A stretch of DNA of 64,000 bases. Source: Deltaproteobacteria bacterium YD0425bin51 (GTDB lineage: Bacteria; Desulfobacterota; Desulfobacteria; Desulfobacterales; YD0425bin51). A program made the position numbers and the translations under genes. The notes below the pieces were generated by a model. It ran no database searches and was not told the origin of the DNA. It saw only the letters and a list, made by a program, of their open reading frames with translations. Positions 8,074-18,462 of the stretch are shown here, piece after piece. Position 1 is the stretch's first letter. Every line of letters begins with the position of its first letter. The DNA is taken from positions 1-64,000 of the forward strand of contig PDZS01000012.1 in assembly GCA_002753225.1 (NCBI GenBank). The letters are read 5' to 3'.

Positions 8074-9580
8074 AACAACTCCCTTGGTTCAATCCGCTTT
8101 CTACAGAAATACAGCCACCATGGTTTTTTACAATTCCAAACACTACAGGTAAACCAAGACCCCTGCCTATAAATTTAGTTGAAAAAAATGGATCAAATAG
8201 CCGGTCTATATCATGGTCACTTATTCCACTTCCTGTATCTAATACTTCCATGCAGACATAACCATTTACTTGCGGAGTCCAGTCTATCGGTTGAAAATGG
8301 TTGCATAGAATTCCATCTGCACTTATCTCGCTAATTTTAATGATAATTTCTCCTTCCTTGCTGCCTATAGCCTCGCAGGAGTTTTTGACAAGGTTTATCA
8401 AAACTTGTTGGATATCATGTTCAATAGCGTTAATAATCATTTTTTTTACTGGAAACATGGTTTTAAGGCTAATATTTGCTGGAAAATTTGCATTAAGAAA
8501 TGGCAAAATAGATGCGCAGATGCTTGTTAGATCGACAAGTTTTCTTTCCCCATAAATTTTACCCAGGTAAACCAGCATAAGCCTGCTGATCTCAGCCGCT
8601 CGGCTGGACGCCTTCATGGCATCATTTAAGAATTCATCTATTTCCCTGTTTTTAGGTAAGTAGTTCATGGCCATTTCTAAATTACCCATCACAACGCTGA
8701 GTAAGTTATTATAATTATGGGCGATGGCTCCGGCCATGCAGACTAGGCTTTCTTCCTTCTGAAGTTGACGGTTTTGAGCCTCAATCTTTGCTTTCTCCAT
8801 TTCCAAATGTTTAAGGTTCGTTGTATCGATTATAAAACCTTCAATCCCTACCACTTCTCCAGCCTGCACAACTGGATTAGCTGAGAATGTGTGGTATGCT
8901 ACGGAACCATCTTTACAGCGACGCTGGAATTCGCCTGCCGGAATAATATTTCCAGCAAGCAATATCTCTATATTATTTTTCGCTGCAGCCAGATCTGTTT
9001 CAACCTGTGTCAATGAAAAGTGTTGACCTATTACTTCATCTGATGATTTATATCCATGCATCTTTAACCATGCGTTGTTAACATTTAAAAATCGCCCATC
9101 TCTGTCAATGAAGAAGTAACCTACCTGGGTATTATCAATGATTACACGAAAACGAGCCTCACTTTCTCGCAGTTTAGCCTCACTTTCCTTAAGGCGCCGA
9201 TCTATTTTATGTCTATGAAGAGCCATCTCTATAGTTGCCTCCAGATCCCTAGTGGATACGGGCTTAATCAGATAGCCATAAGGCGCAGTGGTTTTTGCCT
9301 TTTGCAGTATTGTGTCTTGTGAGTAGCTGGTTAGGAAGATGATCGGAACATCCAAGAAATATGAAATATGTCTGGCTGCAGCAATTCCGTCAATTTTTCC
9401 AGCAAGTTTGATGTCCATCAAAATTAAGTCAGGAGTAGGAGACGATTCTGCAGCTATAATAGCATCCTCACCTGATGCCAATAGATATTGAACATTGTAA
9501 CCAAGTTCCATCACTGTAAACTGCAAATTCATAGCAAGAATTCCATCATCTTCAACAATCATAATATTTTCATTTGCCAT
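8042..9580 (-). CDS. Response-regulator/PAS/histidine kinase hybrid
   Basis: Cytoplasmic signalling protein of 512 residues with no membrane segment. The order is an N-terminal receiver (phospho-acceptor Asp56 in LILMD, conserved Lys106 in LIKP), a PAS domain (about 145-260), and a short coiled coil. Then comes an NtrB-like kinase dimerisation domain with His288 in AIAHNYNNLL, and a HATPase domain with DTGSGIS and GRGLGLPVV. The usual HDF after the phospho-histidine is HNY here. A receiver at the front of a kinase suggests it is phosphorylated by a partner, plausibly the kinase encoded just upstream (gap 11 bases). It is convergent with hysD, but no link to hydrogenase is shown. Confidence 0.85.
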   Translation of the reverse strand: MANENIMIVEDDGILAMNLQFTVMELGYNVQYLLASGEDAIIAAESSPTPDLILMDIKLAGKIDGIAAARHISYFLDVPIIFLTSYSQDTILQKAKTTAPYGYLIKPVSTRDLEATIEMALHRHKIDRRLKESEAKLRESEARFRVIIDNTQVGYFFIDRDGRFLNVNNAWLKMHGYKSSDEVIGQHFSLTQVETDLAAAKNNIEILLAGNIIPAGEFQRRCKDGSVAYHTFSANPVVQAGEVVGIEGFIIDTTNLKHLEMEKAKIEAQNRQLQKEESLVCMAGAIAHNYNNLLSVVMGNLEMAMNYLPKNREIDEFLNDAMKASSRAAEISRLMLVYLGKIYGERKLVDLTSICASILPFLNANFPANISLKTMFPVKKMIINAIEHDIQQVLINLVKNSCEAIGSKEGEIIIKISEISADGILCNHFQPIDWTPQVNGYVCMEVLDTGSGISDHDIDRLFDPFFSTKFIGRGLGLPVVFGIVKNHGGCISVESGLNQGSCFKIFLPKLGE

Positions 9581-9591
9581 GACTTCACCTC

Positions 9592-11385
9592 TTAATATTT
9601 TGAGTTAAACTTTAAAATGAAACTTGTTCCTCCTGCACGATAAAGCTCAATGCTGCCACCAAGCTGGTGTTCTCCAAGCATCTTAACCAGATGCAATCCT
9701 AATGTTTTGTTTGTAGAAAAGTCAATGTTATCAGGTAAACCTACGCCATTGTCTGCGACAGTCAATATGTAGGAAGAATCGTGACATTCCACATTTATGC
9801 TTATTTTGTGTTCAACTACTTCTGATTTGAGAAATGTCTCAGGAAAAGCATATTTAATAGCATTGGTAATCAATTCATTGATGATTAACCCACAGGGTAC
9901 AGCGTTATCAAGAACCATCTCGACACCTTTGGAAGCTACACTAAAGCGTACTTCAGTCCGCACATTAAAAGTTGAACGGATATGGGGGATTAATGTATTT
10001 AGGTAATCATCAAAATTAATTCTGCAAAAATTTTCTGATCTATAGAGTTTCTCGTGGATGATAGCCATTGACCTGAGCCTTAAATCCAGAGCAGTTAATG
10101 CTGAAATAGTTACAACATCGTCAACTGACCGTTTTTGTATCTGAATCATTCCACTAATAGCTGCTAGGTTATTTTTGACCCTGTGGTGAACCTCTCGCAG
10201 GAGCACCTCTTTTTCATCCAAGGAAGTCTTAAGCACTTCCTCTGTTTTCTTGTGCTCAGATATTTCCTTTGCTAAATCTTGGTTAGTAATGACCAGTTGT
10301 TTGGTGCGATCAATAACACGCTGCTCAAGCTGTGCGTTAAGCTCTTTGATTGCTTCTTGATCTTTTTTACGGTCAGTAATATCACTGATACTTGATAGGC
10401 TAAAGGATTGGTTATTGATTATTATAATCTCACTCGAAAAAAGCCCTATTAATATTTCGCCCGACTTTTTTAGAAACTGAAATTCCCTCCCTATAACCCG
10501 ATTACCTTTCATCAATTCGTCAACTACGTCAGCTCTGTCTATCTCTCTTGCCCAGAGCTTTAATTCAATGGTTGTTTTTCCAATAACTTCGGGGTATGAG
10601 TAACCGGTGATGTTTATAAAGTAATCATTGACCTCAATTATTTTGCCATCAGAAAGCCTGGTTAGGGTAAGAGCATATGGAGATGAACGAAATGCCTTGG
10701 AAAATTTATCTTCTTGGGCCTTTATATCCATGAGTAGACGATGATTGATCATTATTGACAAACTAAAGGTCAGCAAGATAAGGAGCATTTGGTACATCAT
10801 CAGTATAAATGTTTCATATAAGGAGGAGTTAAAAAGGTCATTGTCATGGAACGGATGAATAAAGATAACAACAATCCTGAAGATAGTAAATAAGCAGTAA
10901 ATCCCAAAAACTATTCCTACCCCTGCTGTTATCCGACGCATATCATGTTCTACTCTGAGCAGCATAAGCCACATACATTGGAAACATATTATTAGCAGCC
11001 CAAACGACAAATCGATTGTGCGCACCATGAGGTCAGGTTTAAAAAAAGTAAAATAATAATGAATAGCTACAAAAACCACCAGCAAGATATAGTTATGTAT
11101 TTGCGAACTTTTTTTCTCTACAAAGAGCGTAAGACCTATATACCCTGAGAGCGCTCCAGCAATAACAAGGCTATTGGATAATACAATTGATATCAAATCT
11201 GGGATCCTAGCGCGCAAAGAGACCAGCAATACCGCTACTGTCTGAAAAACAAAGTCAAGTAACAAATAGAATATCCCTGAGTAGCGTTTCCTATTTTTGA
11301 CCCACAGTAAAAAAATGACTACAGTGCATACTAAATCTGTGACAATATGGCTTGCTATTACAGTTCTAACATCAAGAAAATTCAT
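9592..11385 (-). CDS. Membrane PAS sensor histidine kinase (HisKA_2 type)
   Basis: A protein of about 597 residues. The first 215 residues contain seven or so hydrophobic helices without a large periplasmic domain. These are followed by a PAS domain (about 235-350), a coiled coil, the HisKA_2-type phospho-acceptor box REVHHRVKNNLAAI, and a HATPase domain with NELITNAIKYAF and DNGVGLPDN. HisKA_2 kinases usually pass phosphate to stand-alone or atypical receivers, such as the receiver on the next gene. ATG at 11385 is preferred over a TTG at 11400, because the Met fits the start of the hydrophobic region. The Shine-Dalgarno is weak. The ligand is unknown. Confidence 0.83.
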   Translation of the reverse strand: MNFLDVRTVIASHIVTDLVCTVVIFLLWVKNRKRYSGIFYLLLDFVFQTVAVLLVSLRARIPDLISIVLSNSLVIAGALSGYIGLTLFVEKKSSQIHNYILLVVFVAIHYYFTFFKPDLMVRTIDLSFGLLIICFQCMWLMLLRVEHDMRRITAGVGIVFGIYCLFTIFRIVVIFIHPFHDNDLFNSSLYETFILMMYQMLLILLTFSLSIMINHRLLMDIKAQEDKFSKAFRSSPYALTLTRLSDGKIIEVNDYFINITGYSYPEVIGKTTIELKLWAREIDRADVVDELMKGNRVIGREFQFLKKSGEILIGLFSSEIIIINNQSFSLSSISDITDRKKDQEAIKELNAQLEQRVIDRTKQLVITNQDLAKEISEHKKTEEVLKTSLDEKEVLLREVHHRVKNNLAAISGMIQIQKRSVDDVVTISALTALDLRLRSMAIIHEKLYRSENFCRINFDDYLNTLIPHIRSTFNVRTEVRFSVASKGVEMVLDNAVPCGLIINELITNAIKYAFPETFLKSEVVEHKISINVECHDSSYILTVADNGVGLPDNIDFSTNKTLGLHLVKMLGEHQLGGSIELYRAGGTSFILKFNSKY

Positions 11386-11407
11386 ACAATAAAATCTCAA
11401 TTGAAAT

Positions 11408-11474
11408 CTGGATACCTCTTTCGCGGGTATGACACAACTGTAATATCGTCATTCCCGCGCATGCGGGAATCCAG
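11408..11474. repeat. REP-like inverted pair (REPIN-type element)
   Basis: The right half contains the GC-rich palindrome ATTCCCGC (11451-11458), GCAT, GCGGGAAT (11463-11470), flanked by GTC and CCAG. The left half (11408-11433) is a degenerate inverted copy: CTGGAT, then CC, then CGCGGG, then ATGAC. The ends CTGGAT and ATCCAG are exact inverses, and so are the inner ATGAC and GTCAT. The GC content contrasts sharply with the AT-rich surroundings. The pattern resembles REP doublets mobilised by RAYT transposases. No such transposase is in the window. Confidence 0.65.
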
Positions 11475-11522
11475 TTTTATCTAATAAAGTGTTAACTACT
11501 TTTCATGCAATATGAAGGATGC

Positions 11523-14500
11523 CTATTTTTCAAAAGTATATTTTATATCAGCGCTGCTGGTTTCCCCAGTTTTTGTTTCAACTGTCCAATTATTACTTAG
11601 TTTATATCTAACGCAAAACGTATTTATATTGTTTAGCAGTCCTACAATATAGCTTACATAAAGACGTGGTGATAAGTTAGTTCCAAGTACTACTGAGGTA
11701 TCATTAATGGTTTTCCCTGATTCTATCCTTAAGTCAGAAATTCCAAATTTGCTTGCAATTTTTTGGGCAAGCATTTCAGCGCCAGCCAGTCCAACAAAAG
11801 AGGCTGCTTGTTGATATAACTGTTTACCTTCAGTTTTAGAAGCCTGATAAATAGGTCTATTTAAAATGAGATATGCTAAGATATCAGCATTGTCCATAGG
11901 AGGATCTGAAAAAAGCTGAATTTTTGGATTTTTTAATGTTCCTGTTGCCATAACTCCTACTTTAACATCACCTCTAATCTTAACAGCTTTAAAATCAATA
12001 GCAGGGTTATCAATAGGACCTCCTAAAAATAATATTTTACCCTGATCAATTATAAAGTCTTGACCCATAGCTGCAAATTTACCATTTATGACTTCAATCT
12101 CACCTTTAGCTGTTGCAGTTGGTAAATCTTTTGAAGATGCTTGCGTAATTGTAACTTCTCCTGTTAAATTTCCATTAAATCCTAAGGCTTTAACAACAAC
12201 ATTTGGACCAAGTTTTATTTTAACATTTGAATCAATTTGCCAATTTGATGCAATCTCTTTTTTTTCACCTAATATGATTATGTCAGGTGAGATATTTATT
12301 TTGCTATCTATACTAATTGGATGAATATCAGCTTCATTTATTATTACTAAGCCTTCTACACCAATATTACCAGGCATGATTTTACCATTCAAATCAGAAG
12401 ATACAAAGGCATAACCTTGGGGAATACGCACTGCCTCAAAATGATTTCCTTCTATATTAAAATTTGCCTGCCAGTCGTCAGATTTTTTATATGTCATGTC
12501 TGCTTTTATTTTAATATCACCTTTACCTGACATTGCTTTTGCATCTAACTTTATTTGAGGATAATTTTCAGATTGTGCCATAATTGATATATCATCTATT
12601 TTTATACCTATTGGTATTACAAATAAAGAAGCTTCATTTATTGATGCAATCCCTTTAATAACAGGATTTTTAAGAATACCTGATACATTAAGGTTTATAT
12701 TAAGCTTTCCTTTAAGATCACTAATATCTGGTACAAGGAGTGAAATTAGAGTGAAGTCAGTTGAAACAGCTTTGATATTTCCATTTATTGGCTGTTTTAC
12801 ATTGGGTATGTTTATTGGAACCCAATTTGCTAAATCTAATTTAGCAGAAATATTTCCTCCTTTTGCGAAATCAATATTAGCTATGCTATCAATGCTGTCT
12901 TTATCTCCTTTTATTTTTAAAAATAGATTTATAAGTTCTGTATAATGTTTTTTACCATCAGGAAGTATGTATTGTAATTTAACCCTATCAGATGAAGCAG
13001 TAAGGGCTAATTCTTCAAATTTATTTTTATTATAATAAAGGTTCGTATCTAAGTTCAAATATCCCTCAATACTTATTATATCTTTAGGCATGGTAATAAA
13101 TGATCTTATTTTATCAATAGGAAAGCTTTTCACATTTACTTTTCCATTTAAACTGCCATTAGTATTTTTAGAATCAAATGAAGCGCATAGTGTGGACTTA
13201 TTATTTTTCAAACACCAGGGAGAGACATCTATCCCTTTACTAGAAATCTGAGCTATTGTTTGACCTTCTTGTTTAAAACTTCCCAGCTTATTTGTTTTTA
13301 TCTCAGTTTTATCTATAGAAGCGCTCCATGATTCATTTACAAATGAACCTCTAGCTTCTAAATGTAATTCTTCAATAATATCAGGCGTGGCAGTAAGAAA
13401 AATTTTATGATATTCTTTGGTTCCATTTGTTTTTAGTTCAATATTTTTTACTTTAAAAGAATCAAAATTTAAGTTACTAGATAGCATATTAATATCAATG
13501 TTGCCATTTTTTGAAAAATCAGTTTTAAAATCCAATTTAAACTCATTAATATTATTTTTTTTATAAGATAAATTTTTAGATAAAATATTCCCTTGAATGT
13601 ATGGAGTTTTTACAGGTCCTTTAATTTTAATAGTTCCTGACACTAAGCCGCCTAAATCTTCATGTGATTTTGATAAGTTTGGTGCAGAAAAAGATAGATC
13701 GCCATTTACAAAATAATCTTTCCCTTTTTTAAAATTTACTTTGCCTGTAAGTATGCTGGAGAGAAAATTAATATTAAAATTTGATATAGTTAAATCAGAT
13801 GTTGAACCTTTACCTTCAATCTTCCATTTTGATATAGGAAGATCATAAGGGGATAATTCAAAATTTCCTTTTAACCTATAGTTATCAATAGAACCATCTA
13901 AATAAATTTCTCCAGATGGACTTACAATAAAAGGTTTAGTTTCTAAGGGAAATAAAAAATTTTTCCAGTTTGCATAAATATTTATAATTGGTATATCAAA
14001 TAATTCTTCAACGCTTGCGTTAATTTGTGTTAATATGGGAGATGTAATTTGCTCATAAATATTTAGGCAGTTAAGTGTCCCTGTTATTCTTCCAAAGCTT
14101 TTTAAAGGGAAAGGGATAATATCTGTTTTTAGGGTTATTTCATTTATAACATCAATAGGTGAATTTATTTCTATTCCAGCACTTCCATTGATATATATTT
14201 CCCCACAATCAGCATTTAAGATAATCTTACCTTTAATCTGTCCATTTTTGTTTATCTCTAAATCAGTATCTATACTATGAGCAAAAATTTTTTCATTTTT
14301 ATATATAAATTGTATATTTTTTATTTTAATATTTTTAAAAGCAAGAATTATTGGTATATAAAAAACTTCTTCTGATGAAGATTTATTCTTGTCTTCTTGT
14401 AAAATTATTTTAACATCCTGTATACTTGCATTTGGTATATAAACAGTTTGATTTAAAAGATTTTGAAGTTTAAAATCAAAATATAGATTTGAAATTTGTA

Positions 14501-14759
14501 GATCCAATGATGATGTTTTAAGACGAAAATTTTTGATTTCAATTGGTCCAATTAAACGACCATAAACTGTTCCAACAGTTATTTCTCCTGATGTTATTTT
14601 TGATAGCTGATTAAAAGCAAATTCTATTCCTGTTTGGGTTGTAAAAATGAATATTATGCCTGCTATTATAGAAGAAAGAATAATTATAATTATTATAGTA
14701 GTTATTAAAATAATGATTTTCACAAATGGCAATATATAAAGATTTAAAGCTAAAAACAA
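11523..14759 (-). CDS. tamB: TamB-like translocation and assembly module protein
   Basis: AsmA/TamB-family inner-membrane-anchored protein of up to 1078 residues. One N-terminal hydrophobic helix (about residues 13-40) is followed by roughly 900 residues of repetitive beta-strand sequence. The C-terminal DUF490 region ends near AYLILNRPIYQAS, SDLRIESG and a final strand YTFEK. Such proteins span the periplasm and work with TamA in outer-membrane protein insertion or lipid transport. A TamA homologue lies at 23268-25007, not adjacent. No in-frame ATG exists near the start: TTG at 14759 or GTG at 14723 must be used, and neither has a clear Shine-Dalgarno. Only about 24 bases separate it from the divergent HDOD gene. 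Confidence 0.85.
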   Translation of the reverse strand: MFLALNLYILPFVKIIILITTIIIIIILSSIIAGIIFIFTTQTGIEFAFNQLSKITSGEITVGTVYGRLIGPIEIKNFRLKTSSLDLQISNLYFDFKLQNLLNQTVYIPNASIQDVKIILQEDKNKSSSEEVFYIPIILAFKNIKIKNIQFIYKNEKIFAHSIDTDLEINKNGQIKGKIILNADCGEIYINGSAGIEINSPIDVINEITLKTDIIPFPLKSFGRITGTLNCLNIYEQITSPILTQINASVEELFDIPIINIYANWKNFLFPLETKPFIVSPSGEIYLDGSIDNYRLKGNFELSPYDLPISKWKIEGKGSTSDLTISNFNINFLSSILTGKVNFKKGKDYFVNGDLSFSAPNLSKSHEDLGGLVSGTIKIKGPVKTPYIQGNILSKNLSYKKNNINEFKLDFKTDFSKNGNIDINMLSSNLNFDSFKVKNIELKTNGTKEYHKIFLTATPDIIEELHLEARGSFVNESWSASIDKTEIKTNKLGSFKQEGQTIAQISSKGIDVSPWCLKNNKSTLCASFDSKNTNGSLNGKVNVKSFPIDKIRSFITMPKDIISIEGYLNLDTNLYYNKNKFEELALTASSDRVKLQYILPDGKKHYTELINLFLKIKGDKDSIDSIANIDFAKGGNISAKLDLANWVPINIPNVKQPINGNIKAVSTDFTLISLLVPDISDLKGKLNINLNVSGILKNPVIKGIASINEASLFVIPIGIKIDDISIMAQSENYPQIKLDAKAMSGKGDIKIKADMTYKKSDDWQANFNIEGNHFEAVRIPQGYAFVSSDLNGKIMPGNIGVEGLVIINEADIHPISIDSKINISPDIIILGEKKEIASNWQIDSNVKIKLGPNVVVKALGFNGNLTGEVTITQASSKDLPTATAKGEIEVINGKFAAMGQDFIIDQGKILFLGGPIDNPAIDFKAVKIRGDVKVGVMATGTLKNPKIQLFSDPPMDNADILAYLILNRPIYQASKTEGKQLYQQAASFVGLAGAEMLAQKIASKFGISDLRIESGKTINDTSVVLGTNLSPRLYVSYIVGLLNNINTFCVRYKLSNNWTVETKTGETSSADIKYTFEK

Positions 14760-14783
14760 GTTAGTTTTTTAAGGGAAAATAGA

Positions 14784-16025
14784 ATGGGAATGCTTAATAT
14801 CGATGAATTAAAGGAAGGTATGATTTTAGATTGTGACATTACTGATAACACTAAGCGTTATCGTATTCCTAGGGAAACTCTATTGAATACTAAGCACATC
14901 AGAGTCTTTAAAATGTGGGGTATAAAAGAAGTAAACATCAAAGGAATATCTGAAAAAAAGGTAGAAACAGAAATTAAAACCGATGATAATCAAAAATTAA
15001 TTCAGGAAGCATCAAAAATTATAAAAATAAAGTTTATTCATAATAATTTAAAACATGAAGGTGTTCAGGAATTATTTAAACAATCTATAATATATAAAGC
15101 TCAACAGATTAAAGAAGGTAAACTAAAACCTATTCTCCCAAAAGCTGATTCAAGCAGTAATATTGATATCAAAAAATTAAAAATTGACGAAAATGAATTA
15201 GTTAAAAAAGTAACTGAACTTCCAACTCTTCCTGAAATATTTTATAAACTAAATTCAGTTATAAATGATCCTAGAAGCTCTGCAAACGATATTGAAAAAG
15301 TAATAAGCAAAGATTCAAGCCTTACCTTGAAAGTCTTAAAAATGGCAAACAGCTCTTTTTATGGTTTAAAAACTAAAATTGATAATATATCTAGAGCTAT
15401 TCTATCTTTAGGAACAACAGAAATTGGAATGCTTGCCATAGGCTTAACTTTTGTAAGCTATTTTAAAGACATTCCAAATGAGCTAGTAGACATGGAATCT
15501 TTTTGGAGACATAGCATAGCCTGTGCAATTGCATCAAAAACAATAGCTAGCTCAAAATCTGTTCCAGGGAGTGAACGTTTTTTTATAGGAGGACTTATTC
15601 ATGACATTGGACGCTTAGTTCTTTTTAAATTTCATCCTGCTAATGTAAGAGAGGCAATGCTCTATGCTAGACAGAATAATCTCTTTTTATATGAAGTTGA
15701 AGATCAGCTTTTAAATGCTAAACATTCCACAATAGGCAGATTGCTTGTAAAAAAATGGAAATTGCCTGTTTCAATCGAAAATATGATAACTTTTCATCAT
15801 AAACCTACAAATGCTCAGGATCCAATAGATCCTGCTATTATTAATCTTGCTGATTTAATAGTTAATGCTTTGGATATTGGAACCAGTGGAGAATATTTAG
15901 TTCCAATTTTAGAAGTTGAAACCTGGAAAGTTTTGGGTGTGACGCCTAGCATTTTTGAAACAGCCATAAATCAAATTAATAAACAACTTCAGGAGATTAT
16001 AAAGTTTTTTATTCATGAAAAATAA
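14784..16025 (+). CDS. HDOD-domain signalling protein
   Basis: A 413-residue protein with two parts. Residues 1-70 form a small unassigned domain ([18 protein letters not shown]), a pattern often seen before HD-type output domains. From about 140 to 340 lies an HDOD domain, with [29 protein letters not shown] and [14 protein letters not shown] domains are catalytically degenerate relatives of HD phosphohydrolases and act as regulators in signalling, chemotaxis and stress pathways. The stop codon overlaps the start of the following hybrid kinase by 11 bases, so the two are translationally coupled and probably act together. Confidence 0.87.
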   Translation: MGMLNIDELKEGMILDCDITDNTKRYRIPRETLLNTKHIRVFKMWGIKEVNIKGISEKKVETEIKTDDNQKLIQEASKIIKIKFIHNNLKHEGVQELFKQSIIYKAQQIKEGKLKPILPKADSSSNIDIKKLKIDENELVKKVTELPTLPEIFYKLNSVINDPRSSANDIEKVISKDSSLTLKVLKMANSSFYGLKTKIDNISRAILSLGTTEIGMLAIGLTFVSYFKDIPNELVDMESFWRHSIACAIASKTIASSKSVPGSERFFIGGLIHDIGRLVLFKFHPANVREAMLYARQNNLFLYEVEDQLLNAKHSTIGRLLVKKWKLPVSIENMITFHHKPTNAQDPIDPAIINLADLIVNALDIGTSGEYLVPILEVETWKVLGVTPSIFETAINQINKQLQEIIKFFIHEK

Positions 16026-18462
16026 CGAAATAGAAAATATTGAAAATTTAAAGGCTCGTCTGGAATTCCTTGAGGAAGTAAATCGCTTTACTATGGATTC
16101 CTTAAGTATAGCCGCATCCTTAGGGAAACTGGAACACAGTATTAATGATATCCATGATCCTTCCAAGATATTTGAAATAACAAGATCTAGAATTGAAAAG
16201 TTAATACCTTTTGACTTAACTGCTTTTATGCTTGCAGATGAAAATGAATTTGATTTTTATGTTTATGACTGTAATCCATTTGATAAAAAAGATATTATAA
16301 ACAATGAAATAGAACTATGTATTGAAGATGGAACATTTGCTAGGGCATTTAATGAAAAAAAAGCTATTATTAATTTTTCTAGTAGTCTCAATAAGTACAT
16401 TTTATTACATATAATAGCAACAGAATCTAGTGAAAGAGGCTTATTTGTTGGTGTTTTAAAAAATGATCCCAAAGCTATACCTGAAGCTTTATTTTTATTA
16501 TTATCTATAATAATGATTAATACAGCAAATGCCCTTGAAAATTATGAATTGTATAAACGTTTAAAGGATATAAATGAGAATCTAGAATCTATAGTAGAAG
16601 AGCGGACAAATAATCTTAATAAAGCAAGAGAGGAGGCTGAACTTTCAAGTAAAGCCAAAAGCGAGTTTCTTGCAAATATGAGCCATGAAATCCGCACGCC
16701 AATGAATGCAATTATTGGATTTTCTGAACTAGCCCTAAAAACTGAATTAAATCCAAAGCAAAAAGACTATTTGAAAAAGATTCAAACTTCAAGCAAATCT
16801 CTTTTGGGAATATTAAATGATATTCTTGATTTTTCTAAAATAGAAGCTGGAAGACTTGAGTTGGAATATAGTGGATTTAAAGTTGAAGATATAATGAATT
16901 ATTTATATGATCTGTTTACTCAAAAGTCATATGAAAAAGGTATTGGGTTTAACATTTTTGTTGATTCAAATGTACCGCCAGTTATAGATGGTGATTCTTT
17001 AAGATTAAGGCAGATTTTAATTAATTTATGCTCCAACGCAATTAAGTTCACTCAAAAAGGAGGGGTAAAAGTAAGTGTATTAATGGCTGAAAGAAAAGCG
17101 GAAAAAGTTAAACTATGCTTTTGGATAAAAGATACAGGTATAGGAATGACACAGGAACAGACTCAAAAATTATTTTCAGCATTTACACAAGCAGATACCT
17201 CAACAACAAGAAGATTTGGAGGAACAGGACTTGGACTTGTTATTTCAAAGCGATTGATCGAAATGATGAACGGAGAAATTTCTGTTGAAACTGAGATGGG
17301 TGAGGGTAGCTTATTTGTTTTTACTGCATGGTTTGGATTATATTCATATTTAAATAATAAGCTCTCAAAAAAGAACGAAGAATCTCCTGTAGATATAACA
17401 GCAATAGATAAGATTGAAGGGTCAAGGATTCTTTTAGTTGAAGATAATATTATTAACCAGCAGGTTGCAGAAGAAATGTTGTTAAATTTTAAAGTATTAG
17501 TAGATATTGCAAATAATGGTAAAGAGGCGGTGGAAAAATTTAAACCTTCATTTTATCATTTAATTCTTATGGATATGCAGATGCCAATTATGGATGGATA
17601 CACTGCAGCAGAAGAAATACGAAAAATAGATAAGTCTATACCGATTATAGCTTTAACTGCACATGCTATAAAAGGAGAACAGGAAAAATGTCTATCTCAT
17701 GGCATGAATGACTATCTAACAAAACCTATAGATACACAAACGCTTTTATTATCTTTAATTAAATGGATAAATCGTGACAGCGCAAATATAGCTGCACCAA
17801 ATAATGAAACATTACCCAAAAAAACAAAAAACTATAAAATAACTGATTCTTTATTAGCTGAATTGACAGGTTTAAATGTAAAGTCTGCATTAACAAGAGT
17901 TGGGATTGAACTTGACTTCTACATGGAGCTATTGCAAGTCTTCTGTAAAAGCTATTCAAATTGTGCAAATGAAATTCGTATAGCTATCGAGCATAATGAT
18001 TATGAACTGGCTGAACGGATTGCTCATACTATGAAAGGTGTTGCTGGAAATATAGGTGCAGATGAACTGATGAAAGCATCAGGAGATTTAGTAATAGCTT
18101 TGAGAGATCAAAAAAATGAAGAACTAAAACCTTTAATCGATACTTTTGACCAATATTTACATATAGTCTTAGCATCTGCTTCTAAATTGGAAATGAATAC
18201 TGAAATAGAAAAAGTAAAAGATAAAGAAGTGAATGTTTGTGAAGTTGCACCTATACTTAGAAATTTTTATAAAAACATGGAGATCGATTTATCTGAGGCT
18301 ATAAAATGTATTGAATTGCTTTCAAAATTACTTACTGATTCTGTAGTAGATTTAGATTTTAAGAATGCAGCTAATTTTTTTAATGAGCTTGATATTTCAA
18401 AAACGAGTGAGGCGATTAAAAAAATCGCCTCAACTTTAAATATAAATTTGGATAAAGATTAA
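16015..18462 (+). CDS. GAF-like hybrid histidine kinase with receiver and HPt domains
   Basis: An 815-residue soluble sensor kinase. Residues 20-185 look like a GAF domain. A coiled coil (185-215) leads to HisKA with His224 in [16 protein letters not shown], then HATPase ([29 protein letters not shown]). After that come a receiver ([25 protein letters not shown]) and a C-terminal HPt domain with the phospho-histidine in [13 protein letters not shown]. This is a complete internal phosphorelay, so phosphate could leave through the HPt to an unlinked regulator. It is translationally coupled to the HDOD gene before it. Its 3' end overlaps the convergent amt gene by four bases. Confidence 0.9.
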   Translation: MKNNEIENIENLKARLEFLEEVNRFTMDSLSIAASLGKLEHSINDIHDPSKIFEITRSRIEKLIPFDLTAFMLADENEFDFYVYDCNPFDKKDIINNEIELCIEDGTFARAFNEKKAIINFSSSLNKYILLHIIATESSERGLFVGVLKNDPKAIPEALFLLLSIIMINTANALENYELYKRLKDINENLESIVEERTNNLNKAREEAELSSKAKSEFLANMSHEIRTPMNAIIGFSELALKTELNPKQKDYLKKIQTSSKSLLGILNDILDFSKIEAGRLELEYSGFKVEDIMNYLYDLFTQKSYEKGIGFNIFVDSNVPPVIDGDSLRLRQILINLCSNAIKFTQKGGVKVSVLMAERKAEKVKLCFWIKDTGIGMTQEQTQKLFSAFTQADTSTTRRFGGTGLGLVISKRLIEMMNGEISVETEMGEGSLFVFTAWFGLYSYLNNKLSKKNEESPVDITAIDKIEGSRILLVEDNIINQQVAEEMLLNFKVLVDIANNGKEAVEKFKPSFYHLILMDMQMPIMDGYTAAEEIRKIDKSIPIIALTAHAIKGEQEKCLSHGMNDYLTKPIDTQTLLLSLIKWINRDSANIAAPNNETLPKKTKNYKITDSLLAELTGLNVKSALTRVGIELDFYMELLQVFCKSYSNCANEIRIAIEHNDYELAERIAHTMKGVAGNIGADELMKASGDLVIALRDQKNEELKPLIDTFDQYLHIVLASASKLEMNTEIEKVKDKEVNVCEVAPILRNFYKNMEIDLSEAIKCIELLSKLLTDSVVDLDFKNAANFFNELDISKTSEAIKKIASTLNINLDKD

